A stretch of 23,223 bases of DNA from Flemingiibacterium sp045636145. Lineage in GTDB: Bacteria > Bacillota > Clostridia > Oscillospirales > CAG-272. Position numbers and translations under genes: made by a program. The notes beneath the pieces are model-generated. The model was not told the DNA's origin. It did not search any database and saw only the letters and a program-made list of their open reading frames with translations. The first letter of the stretch is position 1. Every line of letters starts with the position of its first letter. This document shows positions 6,707 to 12,883 of the stretch, piece after piece. Location of the stretch: assembly GCA_045636145.1 (NCBI GenBank), contig JAZTWV010000018.1, positions 1 to 23,223 of the forward strand, read 5' to 3'.

Positions 6707-8425
6707 TCAGCCAAGCTTTTCTACCATTCTCTGAAGCATGGCAGCCGCCTGTGCACGGGATGCATATGCCTTGGGAGTAACGGTTCCGTCACCGCTTCCG
6801 GTGATAAGACCCTTGTCTGCCGCCCAATTCATAGCGTCTTTAGCGTAGTCTGCAATATCAGCACTGTCCGCAAATAAGCGAGTCTGACCTACAGTCAGAT
6901 CGTATTTTTTAAAGTTAGCATAGCGGTAAAGGATAGTCGCCATCTGCTCACGGGTTATGGTAGCATTCGGATCAAATGTGGTGGCAGATGTGCCGTTGAC
7001 GATTCCGTTTGCACTTGCCCAATTCACTGCCGCCTCATACCATGAGCCGCTCTCAACATCGGTAAATGCGCCCTTTGCCGCCGCAGGCTTGCCTGCAATA
7101 CGGTGAAGCACAGTTACAAACATAGAACGGGTTATGTCGCCGTTTGGATCGAAAACAGCATCGGATGTACCGTTCATTATGCCGTTTTCGCTGGCAAACT
7201 TAACCGCGCCGTAGTACCAATCATTCATGGTAACATCCGCAAAAGGATTGACCCAAGGCTTGGGAGTAATAACCGGATCGGTGGTCTCGGTATCTGTAGG
7301 CTTTGACGGAGTGGTAGGCTTAGTATCAGTGCCTTCCGCCACAATATCCGCCTTAACGGTGGGCAGCTTCAGTGTGTAGTTGTCCGCATCATCGCCCTCC
7401 AGTGTGGGAGCGGTGAATGTGACAGTCTTGTTCTTTCCAACAGCGGCACTGCTGAATTTACCTGTCTCCGGCATGGTAACATACACGTCGTCACCGTCAA
7501 TAACGCCGTCAAGCTCGCCGCCGCTAAGTATGGCATCGGTGTTTCCGTCATAAACCTTATCCTCAGCGGTAAGACCCTTGATGGTGATCTCGCGAGGCTT
7601 GATTATAAGCTTTGCGGACAGCTCCACAGACTCGCCGTCAAGAGTAACTACAGCGTAAGCTCTGTATGTACCTGCATCGGTTGCACGGTTGTCTTCATAC
7701 TCAACCTCTGCATCTTCAGGAAGACCTGTTACCTTAAGAGTTTTTCTTTCGCCGTCATAGGTATAGGTCTTGTTTACAAACTTAACATCGGAAAGATCAT
7801 AGCCGGGAGTATCTTCGTCTTCGTCCTCGTTTTCATCCTCGTCTATATCTTCGTTGTCCTCGTAGTCATCGTTGTTATCCTCTTCATCTTCATAGTCGTC
7901 TACAGACCCCTGACCGATATCCTCGACAGCAACAACAGCGTCCTCAATCTCAAAGTAAACAGGGCTCATATCAGCATTGATAGCCTCTTTTTTGCTGTAA
8001 TCATAGGATATATCAATATCGTGATCACCGGAGGGAGCGTTGCTTGCAACCTCAAAAGTAAGGGTAACGATGACATCATCAACTGTGTAGTCATCTTTTC
8101 GGGTAGGATTAAACCACATAAGGGTGTAAGGACCACCGTTTTCCACTTCCGCAATCGGCTTGTGTGACTTTGATCCAAGAACACCGGCATCGTTAACCTT
8201 CACCAACTTAAAAAATCTGCTGTCATAATTGCAGGTAAGCTTAAGACCCACGATACCGGGATTGTTTGAAAGGGATATCTCAACCTCAACAGTATCGCCG
8301 GGTGTTACTTCACCGGAAGAAGCGGAAATTGTAGGTGTATCATCCGCCGCCATCGCCATGGGAAGTGATGATACAGCCAAAGCCGCTGCCATTATAACAG
8401 CAGCTGTTTTTTTCATAAATTTCAT
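6707..8425 (-). CDS. Surface protein: cohesin-like domain, acidic linker, beta domains, three SLH domains
   Basis: This 572-residue secreted protein has a signal peptide (1-26, cleavage after AMA). A cohesin-like beta-sandwich (about 28-170) follows, with GDTVEVEISLSNNPGIVGL and YTLMWFNPTR. Then come an extremely acidic Asp/Glu/Asn linker (174-206), two Ig-like domains of the MBG/YDG type (about 208-277 and 278-365; YDGERKTLKV and VYDGNTDAIL), a Thr/Pro linker, and three SLH domains (about 393-445, 453-505, 517-570). SLH domains bind secondary wall polymer, so the protein should display its cohesin on the cell surface, as scaffold anchors do. Its cohesin resembles that of the protein encoded at 9835-11643, and a dockerin-like protein is encoded nearby. 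It has its own promoter; GAGGAGG precedes the ATG. Confidence 0.85.
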   Translation of the reverse strand: MKFMKKTAAVIMAAALAVSSLPMAMAADDTPTISASSGEVTPGDTVEVEISLSNNPGIVGLKLTCNYDSRFFKLVKVNDAGVLGSKSHKPIAEVENGGPYTLMWFNPTRKDDYTVDDVIVTLTFEVASNAPSGDHDIDISYDYSKKEAINADMSPVYFEIEDAVVAVEDIGQGSVDDYEDEEDNNDDYEDNEDIDEDENEDEDEDTPGYDLSDVKFVNKTYTYDGERKTLKVTGLPEDAEVEYEDNRATDAGTYRAYAVVTLDGESVELSAKLIIKPREITIKGLTAEDKVYDGNTDAILSGGELDGVIDGDDVYVTMPETGKFSSAAVGKNKTVTFTAPTLEGDDADNYTLKLPTVKADIVAEGTDTKPTTPSKPTDTETTDPVITPKPWVNPFADVTMNDWYYGAVKFASENGIMNGTSDAVFDPNGDITRSMFVTVLHRIAGKPAAAKGAFTDVESGSWYEAAVNWASANGIVNGTSATTFDPNATITREQMATILYRYANFKKYDLTVGQTRLFADSADIADYAKDAMNWAADKGLITGSGDGTVTPKAYASRAQAAAMLQRMVEKLG

Positions 8426-8512
8426 TGTTTTGCCTCCTCATTTTACGTCCCAAAGGACAATTGTGTAAAGTGCACCGCCGCTATATATGAACGGACAGTA
8501 CATACCAAGGAT

Positions 8513-8541
8513 ATTGTATCATAAATTATGGTTTATGTCAA
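8513..8541 (-). promoter_or_regulatory. Promoter of the SLH/cohesin gene
   Basis: On the minus strand TTGACA (8541-8536), a 17-bp spacer and TACAAT (8518-8513) give a 5' leader of about 80 bases. Confidence 0.8.
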
Positions 8542-8608
8542 TATTTCTTTAGATTTTTGACGATTTTAGGCGATTTCCACAAAAAGCAACATAATTGCAA
8601 CGGCAACA

Positions 8609-8645
8609 AAAAACATCGTCTGTGCAAAGCACAGACGATGTTTTT
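8609..8645. terminator. Strong terminator at the end of the peptide-kinase-PqqD operon
   Basis: A 17-bp perfect stem (8609-8625 / 8629-8645; core CATCGTCTGTGC) with loop AAA has an A-run on one side and a T-run on the other. It lies 19 bp after the pqqD-like stop codon and separates this operon from the SLH gene's promoter. Confidence 0.9.
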
Positions 8646-8664
8646 ACGGTTAATACCGCTTATT

Positions 8665-8928
8665 TTACTCAATACAGCCGATTTTCGTGAGGGACGCGAT
8701 AAATTCGTCCACATCTGCAAGTGCCGACTCACGGTCAATATCATATTCACCGACGAGAGCATCTGCAAGAGACTCACGGTCTCCGCCATTTTCCAATGCA
8801 CGCCACAGGAACGCGCCGGATTCATTAAGTGTAATCATTCCGTTGAAGTCTATGCTGAGCTGACCTAATGGAAGAACCACATACTGGTCCGCTACCTCAC
8901 GGAGTACATAATCTTCCTTAATTTTCAT
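8665..8928 (-). CDS. PqqD-like RiPP recognition element protein
   Basis: This 87-residue protein is of the PqqD family, the winged-helix fold that binds leader peptides of RiPP precursors and presents them to modifying enzymes. The family hallmark I-T-L-N-E-S-G-A-F-L-W lies at 32-42, preceded by a beta-hairpin (YVVLPLGQLSIDFNG) and followed by helices with an acidic stretch. Length and pattern are normal for a stand-alone PqqD or lasso-peptide B1 protein. Its ATG overlaps the stop codon of the kinase-like gene (ATGA, 4 bases), so the two are translationally coupled. It is the last gene before the terminator. No radical SAM enzyme, lasso cyclase or leader peptidase accompanies it, so its partner is inferred to be the upstream kinase-like protein. 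Confidence 0.85.
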   Translation of the reverse strand: MKIKEDYVLREVADQYVVLPLGQLSIDFNGMITLNESGAFLWRALENGGDRESLADALVGEYDIDRESALADVDEFIASLTKIGCIE

Positions 8929-9632
8929 AATCCTGCCTCCTCTGCGGCTTTGCGCATGGTTTCATAGCTGAGCTGAGCTGCCGCCGGTTCAGGGCGATTT
9001 TCCAGCTCAAAAATCGGTATTTCGCGAATAAGTTTGTCGAGATGGGATAGGAGTAGATCCATATACGATTCTTCCTTCAAACGATAGATAGTTTGAGGCA
9101 GAATCTTCTGCATAACCTCCGCAGCACCAAGTCGACGTATTTTATTTTCCGGTGCCTGCTTAAGGAAGCATATTCCGGCAAGCGGCACTTTCATATTAAT
9201 ATTAATATGGTTTTTGCCGCTCCATGGAGTACCGTAGGCGTACCACCGGTCCTCCAATCGGCGCAGCGCAGGCTTATCATCGTTAAACAGCTTAACCTCG
9301 TCCCCGAATGTACTCATCCAAAGACCTGTGTGGGTGGATTTACCCATACCACTCGGTCCGGAGAAAAGGTAAGCCTTCCCACCGTATTCAACGGCTGATG
9401 AATGAAGATAAAAGCCGTTAAATTTAAGTAATTCACGATAGAAAATCCTGCTGGATTCCATGTAATGAGCGTTACGCTCAGAGAGATTAGGCCACGAACA
9501 TAAGCGATAATCTTCTGTACGAATTACGACATGTGACTCTACAGCTTTATCAATCTTATATTCTAAAGCAAGTTCCGAAAAATCGAAGCTTTCTTCAAAA
9601 TCTACTATCAAATCGGCAACGCTCAGTAACAT
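8925..9632 (-). CDS. HPr-kinase/PEPCK-like ATPase of a peptide-modifying type
   Basis: This 235-residue protein has the P-loop fold shared by HPr kinase and PEP carboxykinase. Residues 76-81 (LHSSAV) precede a Walker A at 92-100 (GPSGMGKST), then N-D-D-K-P at 117-121 and GTPWSGK at 134-140. Compared with true HPr kinase/phosphorylase, the N-terminal domain and the C-terminal regulatory helices are missing. This short form is the one found beside PqqD-like genes, including the kinases that phosphorylate lasso precursors such as paeninodin. The likely role is ATP-dependent phosphorylation of the 40-residue peptide encoded 39 bp upstream, but the substrate is inferred from context only. GAGAGG precedes the ATG, and the 3' end overlaps the pqqD-like gene by 4 bases. 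Confidence 0.82.
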   Translation of the reverse strand: MLLSVADLIVDFEESFDFSELALEYKIDKAVESHVVIRTEDYRLCSWPNLSERNAHYMESSRIFYRELLKFNGFYLHSSAVEYGGKAYLFSGPSGMGKSTHTGLWMSTFGDEVKLFNDDKPALRRLEDRWYAYGTPWSGKNHININMKVPLAGICFLKQAPENKIRRLGAAEVMQKILPQTIYRLKEESYMDLLLSHLDKLIREIPIFELENRPEPAAAQLSYETMRKAAEEAGL

Positions 9633-9671
9633 ATCAACCTCTCGATTTCAATCAATTAAAATTGTTAGCCA

Positions 9672-9794
9672 TTAGTTAAGGGCTGCAGAATCATCCATGG
9701 GAGGAAGATCCGGAATTTCAACACCACCACCAGTAGCAATGTTTTCATAAGTGAACTCGGTAACGAGAACCTCAGGCTTTACATACTTAGTCAT
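9672..9794 (-). CDS. 40-residue putative RiPP precursor peptide
   Basis: This short gene has 40 codons. The peptide begins MTKYVKPEVLVTEF and has a K-Y-V-K-P-E opening as seen in many Clostridial short precursor peptides. A Thr21-Gly22-Gly23-Gly24 hinge follows, then an acidic, proline-rich C-terminal half (VEIPDLPPMDD, 25-35) with one serine (Ser36) near the end. If the core began at Gly23, Thr21 would be at the -2 position used by lasso peptides and Asp29 would be core residue 7. If it began at Gly22, Asp29 would be residue 8. Both positions are allowed for a lasso ring. Candidate phospho-acceptors are Thr21 and Ser36. The gene is real to judge by a near-perfect ribosome site and a tight fit between flanking genes: 40 bp after the cohesin/Big2 gene and 39 bp before the kinase-like gene. 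Confidence 0.78.
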   Translation of the reverse strand: MTKYVKPEVLVTEFTYENIATGGGVEIPDLPPMDDSAALN

Positions 9795-9801
9795 CTTCGA
9801 T

Positions 9802-9812
9802 TCACCTCCTTT
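9802..9812 (-). promoter_or_regulatory. Near-perfect Shine-Dalgarno of the peptide gene
   Basis: AAAGGAGGTGA lies 7 bases before the ATG at 9794. It is the strongest ribosome site I found in the window. This supports the short gene and suggests the peptide is made in excess over the genes around it. Confidence 0.85.
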
Positions 9813-9834
9813 CGATTAGGATAATTTATAAATA

Positions 9835-11643
9835 TTACTGTACGCCTGCACTTGTATATATGTCACCGACAACAGAAACACCTGTGTCAGAAACGAGCAT
9901 TGCGCTTACGCTCAATCCATTAGGATCGATATTCAAGCTCTCATAGCCCATAAGAGTAAACTTGAAGATACCATTGTATGTATATCCATATTTGGGTACA
10001 TAGCTCAAACGAGAATAGTCTGTCTCAGAAACGAATCCAACGAAGTAGTCGTTATACACATAGTCCTGCTTATATGTACCATCCTCACCCAACCATTCAA
10101 GATGTACAACGAGTTTTAAAGCATTGTCACTATTACCATCGCTAAGAAGTTCGTTAAGAACACGAGCATCTACATTCTGCTGGAATCTAAACGCTACACT
10201 CTCTGCAGACTCGTCAGTAGCTTCAGTCCAAGCAAGGCCTGTAGTAGAATGAGCCATTTCAAACCTAAACTTAGTGAATACATAGCAATTCTCACTAGGT
10301 ACCCAAATAGGAACTATAGGTTCATCAGCATCATTAACATATGCATTACCGGTAAGAATAACATTATCCTTAGGAACTACGATCTTACCGTATGCAGATG
10401 TAGAATAGTTAGCACCATAAATCTTACTTCCATTGAATCCGATAACATTGCTAGCAGTAAGAGTATATGTGCCAATATTAAGAGTCACACCAGGGTTGAT
10501 CATGATAACGCTTTCGGTAGAGTCAGCAATCATAACAACCTCATCACCAGACTTAGCTGCTGCGAGAGCCTCTGCAACGGAGGTGTATGTTTTAGTGCCG
10601 ATCTGAGCTACAGGCTCTTCTACAACAGGAGCGTTAACAGTTACAACGCAAGTAGCGGTCTTATCGCCAGCCTGAGCGGTAACAGTTGCTGTACCAGCCT
10701 TAACTGCGGTTACAAGACCATCGTCAACGGTAACTGCGTCACCCTCAACAGACCAAGCAACAGTAGAATCAGTTGCATCTGCAGGAGATACAGTTGCTTC
10801 AAGCTGAAGTGTGTCGTCTACAGTGAGAGCAGCTTCAGTCTTGTTAAGCTCGATGGATGCTACAGGAATTTCCTTAGCGTTAACGGTTACAGCGCACTCA
10901 GCCTTAATATCGCCGATCGCTGCGGTGATGGTAGCAGTACCTGCTGCAACTGCGGTTACAACGCCGTTTTCAACGGTTGCAACGTCCTCGTCATCGGAAG
11001 TCCACTCAATAACATCATACTCTGCTTCCTCAGGAAGAACAGTTGCTTCAAGAGTAAAGCTATCGCCCTCAGTAAGAACAAGCTCCTCTTCGTTAAGTAC
11101 GATCTCTTCTACAACAACAGGCTCTTCAATAACGATAGTAGCCTTAGCCGCTTCGATATCGAATGCAACATTTGCAAGAGCAGCGTTGAAGATTTCATCG
11201 TCAGCATTTTCGTTGTAGTCAACGGAAATCTCATACTCACCGGGAGCAAGATCTTCAGAAACGTTAAATACTACGGTTGCAATAACGCCGTCTTCTTCAA
11301 TGTTAGAAGGATTAGACTCACCGCCGTTAGTAGGGTTGGACCAGAACAGCTGGTAGGGATTAAGTGCGAGATTGTCACTATGGAGGCAGTCACCGAGAAT
11401 GTCACCGTCAGTAACGGATGCAATGGTGAGACCTTCATCATAATTGAGGTCAAGCTTCATGCTGATTACGCCGGGGTTGTTTGCAACGACGATATCAACG
11501 GATATCTGACCGTCTACGATTCCGGCTTCGTCTGCTACCACCGAGATAGTAGGTGTTGCGTCAGCAGATGCAACAACAACCATCGATGATACGATCATAG
11601 CAATTGCCATGATAATGGAAAGAATTCTGGTTGAACGCTTCAT
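9835..11643 (-). CDS. Secreted cohesin-like / Big2 surface protein
   Basis: This 602-residue protein starts with a signal peptide (1-27, cleavage after ASA). A cohesin-like domain (about 30-172) contains SVDIVVANNPGVISMKLDLN and YQLFWSNPTNGG. Two bacterial Ig-like Big2 domains follow (about 177-256 and 260-337), each with the V-x-x-G-x-V-T-A-V-x-A-G-T-A-T core. A short beta-repeat stretch (about 347-410) precedes an unassigned C-terminal domain (about 411-602). No SLH, sortase signal or C-terminal dockerin is visible, so anchoring is unclear; it may bind through its cohesin or C-terminal domain. AAAGGAG lies 8 bases before the ATG. It follows the dockerin-like gene by 60 bp and precedes the peptide gene by 40 bp, with no terminator between, so all appear to be one transcript. 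Confidence 0.83.
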   Translation of the reverse strand: MKRSTRILSIIMAIAMIVSSMVVVASADATPTISVVADEAGIVDGQISVDIVVANNPGVISMKLDLNYDEGLTIASVTDGDILGDCLHSDNLALNPYQLFWSNPTNGGESNPSNIEEDGVIATVVFNVSEDLAPGEYEISVDYNENADDEIFNAALANVAFDIEAAKATIVIEEPVVVEEIVLNEEELVLTEGDSFTLEATVLPEEAEYDVIEWTSDDEDVATVENGVVTAVAAGTATITAAIGDIKAECAVTVNAKEIPVASIELNKTEAALTVDDTLQLEATVSPADATDSTVAWSVEGDAVTVDDGLVTAVKAGTATVTAQAGDKTATCVVTVNAPVVEEPVAQIGTKTYTSVAEALAAAKSGDEVVMIADSTESVIMINPGVTLNIGTYTLTASNVIGFNGSKIYGANYSTSAYGKIVVPKDNVILTGNAYVNDADEPIVPIWVPSENCYVFTKFRFEMAHSTTGLAWTEATDESAESVAFRFQQNVDARVLNELLSDGNSDNALKLVVHLEWLGEDGTYKQDYVYNDYFVGFVSETDYSRLSYVPKYGYTYNGIFKFTLMGYESLNIDPNGLSVSAMLVSDTGVSVVGDIYTSAGVQ

Positions 11644-11703
11644 GGTTTTTTCTCCTTTAAAACAAAATATTTAAATCAAAAGATTTACAAAAATTTAGTT
11701 GGC

Positions 11704-12006
11704 TCACCGCACCAAGGTTTCATATCCGATCCACTTGACTAAGTGCCGTGCAAACCGCACCGCATCGTCCAAAGCCGCTTCGCCGTCGCTGTCAAAATCA
11801 AATGTCCTCAGATCAATCTTGGCATCGCTGTATTCGCTCCATCTTGCGAGATACCGCTGTATGTAAACAATATAAGGGGAGTTTGTCCTGCCGTCGCCAA
11901 TCATTCCCGCGTCGCTACCAATGAGGTCAGCAAGGCAATTCTTCCCGTTGGGCATTGTCAGAACGTTCCACATATGCCGACCGCCGCCGAGGCAAGAGCT
12001 GCACAC
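11704..12006 (-). CDS. Dockerin-like small protein, 5' end possibly decayed
   Basis: The frame encodes 100 residues from a GTG at 12006. The C-terminal half carries two dockerin-type repeats. The second (about 68-93) has a complete calcium loop, with Asp at 70, 72, 74 and 81 followed by the helix VRFARHLVKW. The first (about 31-57, GDGRTNSPYIVYIQRYLARW) has lost loop ligands. Dockerins bind cohesins, and two cohesin proteins are encoded next door. The N-terminus is doubtful: no signal peptide is in this frame, and neither the GTG nor the internal ATG (Met12) has a ribosome site. The ATG with a good GGAGGG (12031) is in another frame and stops after 34 codons. A hydrophobic signal-like stretch lies in the third frame. 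A frameshifted gene is therefore quite possible. Confidence 0.55.
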   Translation of the reverse strand: MCSSCLGGGRHMWNVLTMPNGKNCLADLIGSDAGMIGDGRTNSPYIVYIQRYLARWSEYSDAKIDLRTFDFDSDGEAALDDAVRFARHLVKWIGYETLVR

Positions 12007-12088
12007 AGCGACCCGAAAAATGCCCGTACATGATACCCTCCAAAGCAGAACTTGAACTTGGGGATCAGGTTAAGCCTGAAAACTCCGA

Positions 12089-12125
12089 AAAAATGTTTAC
12101 ACAAGTGTGCATACTAAACATTTTT
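12089..12125 (-). promoter_or_regulatory. Leader stem-loop directly after the promoter
   Basis: AAAAATGTTTA (12089-12099) and its perfect complement (12115-12125) enclose a 15-base loop with an inner CACA/TGTG pairing. It would form at the very 5' end of the transcript of the dockerin-cohesin-peptide operon. Possible roles are mRNA stabilisation, attenuation or a repressor site. Confidence 0.6.
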
Positions 12126-12133
12126 ACTGTTCC

Positions 12134-12162
12134 ATTATATCACACAAAAAGCAATATGTCAA
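12134..12162 (-). promoter_or_regulatory. Consensus promoter of the dockerin-cohesin-peptide operon
   Basis: On the minus strand TTGACA (12162-12157), a 17-bp spacer and TATAAT (12139-12134) match the sigma-A consensus exactly, with TGTGA before the -10 box. It is the only strong promoter seen for the genes down to the terminator at 8609. Confidence 0.9.
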
Positions 12163-12539
12163 TGATTTAGGAGCATTTTTCTTAAAGTTGTTAATTTTTT
12201 ATAATTTTCAGTATTTTTGTACAAATCAAACGCTAGCGCGGCAGGAATTATTGTGCATTTACTGTGCGATTTTTCCATTGACAACCTACATATTATAGGC
12301 ATTTTGCACATTCAGCCGTAAAACGCGCAAACGCACGGGAGACGGCTCGTGCTCACTGCTTTTTGGCAGCTGTATGAAGCACATATATACGTGTTCTGCG
12401 TATATAATAACATATAAAATAATTATGAAGAAAACCGCAAAAATCCCTCTTTTGAGGAATTGCCGCAGAGCAAAAATCGGGCAAACGGCAGTCAAAACCG
12501 ATTTTTTCACAAATCCTGCGCTAAAATTTCTGTGAGTGC
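12163..12539. other. Intergenic region, no gene recognised
   Basis: This AT-rich stretch separates the divergent surface-protein operon and tRNA-Gln. A minus-strand open frame crosses it, but it runs antisense through the tRNA and has no family features. One hairpin stands out: AAAAATCGG (12472-12480) with CCGATTTTT (12498-12506) around a 17-base loop. This is terminator-like but belongs to no visible gene. Confidence 0.5.
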
Positions 12540-12568
12540 TTGACAAAGCTTTACAAATATGGTATACT
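12540..12568 (+). promoter_or_regulatory. Promoter for tRNA-Gln
   Basis: TTGACA (12540-12545), a 17-bp spacer and TATACT (12563-12568) end 12 bp before the tRNA. Confidence 0.85.
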
Positions 12569-12580
12569 GTTATGGTATTA

Positions 12581-12657
12581 AGGGATATAGCCAAGTCGGT
12601 AAAGGCACAGGACTTTGACTCCTGCACGCGTTGGTTCGAGTCCAACTATCCCTGCCA
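12581..12657 (+). tRNA. tRNA-Gln (anticodon TTG)
   Basis: The acceptor stem AGGGATA (12581-12587) pairs with TATCCCT, then G and an encoded CCA (12655-12657). The anticodon stem CAGGA/TCCTG closes the loop CTTTGAC, giving anticodon TTG (reads CAA). The T-arm is GTTGG-TTCGAGT-CCAAC. Confidence 0.93.
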
Positions 12658-12691
12658 AAAAACTCCTCGGACGAAGTTCGGGGAGTTTTTT
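12657..12691 (+). terminator. Terminator of tRNA-Gln
   Basis: An A-run and ACTCCTCGGAC pair with GTTCGGGGAGT (two G-T pairs) around a GAA loop, followed by six T. It begins at the last base of the tRNA. Confidence 0.88.
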
Positions 12692-12696
12692 ACTTT

Positions 12697-12723
12697 TTCA
12701 CTCTTCACTCTTCACTCTTCACT
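12697..12723 (+). repeat. Tandem heptamer TTCACTC, 3.9 copies
   Basis: Three full TTCACTC units and a partial fourth are visible. Diverged inverse copies (AGTGAATAGTGAAGAAG) lie at about 12764-12780, just outside the inverted-repeat element. Confidence 0.85.
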
Positions 12724-12787
12724 AAATCCGTCCGAGGAGATTTTTGGCAAAGTAATAAGTAATAGTGAATAGTGAAGAAGTAATGTA

Positions 12788-12815
12788 GCTTTTCGCTTGG
12801 GCGAAAAGCCTTTTT
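12788..12815 (+). terminator. Terminator-like hairpin upstream of the S23-type gene
   Basis: The stem GCTTTTCGC / GCGAAAAGC (12788-12796 / 12801-12809) has loop TTGG and is followed by C and five T. It may be a second terminator for the tRNA transcript. Confidence 0.75.
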
Positions 12816-12825
12816 ATCATAAAGG

Positions 12826-12854
12826 TTGAAAAGTAATAGGTTTTATGGTATAAT
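12826..12854 (+). promoter_or_regulatory. Promoter of the S23-type gene
   Basis: TTGAAA (12826-12831), a 17-bp spacer and TATAAT (12849-12854) lie 29 bp before the ATG. Confidence 0.8.
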
Positions 12855-12883
12855 GAAAGAAAGTTAAATAGGAGGGATGTACT

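Larger units (their letters stand above)
12653..12749. repeat. Inverted-repeat element at the 3' end of tRNA-Gln
   Basis: Arms of 21 bases at 12653-12673 and 12729-12749 are inverted copies with 20 of 21 matches. The left arm includes the last bases of tRNA-Gln (TGCCA) and the ascending strand of its terminator stem. The element encloses the terminator and a TTCACTC tandem array. No protein is encoded. It could be a small palindromic (MITE-like) insertion or a duplication of the tRNA end. Confidence 0.65.

Noticed and set aside
8665..9632. Kinase-like and PqqD-like genes read as HPr kinase and PQQ biosynthesis
   Set aside because: The kinase-like protein lacks the HPr kinase N-terminal domain, and no pqqA, C or E genes are present. 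The pairing fits a RiPP-type cassette better.
9672..9794. A complete lasso-peptide cluster
   Set aside because: The lasso cyclase (asparagine synthetase-like) and the transglutaminase-like leader peptidase are absent from the window, so only a lasso-like precursor is proposed.
10249..11589. Long plus-strand open frame (446 codons) antisense to the cohesin/Big2 gene
   Set aside because: It has no ribosome site or promoter, and its composition is odd (rich in Cys, Asn, Ser and Ile). The minus-strand gene has a signal peptide and clear domains, so this is a codon-bias shadow.
12286..12645. Minus-strand open frame with a hydrophobic stretch
   Set aside because: It begins inside tRNA-Gln on the opposite strand and has no ribosome site.
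12697..12723. Short tandem repeat considered as a CRISPR remnant
   Set aside because: The unit is 7 bases with no spacers, and no cas genes are near. It is a simple tandem array.
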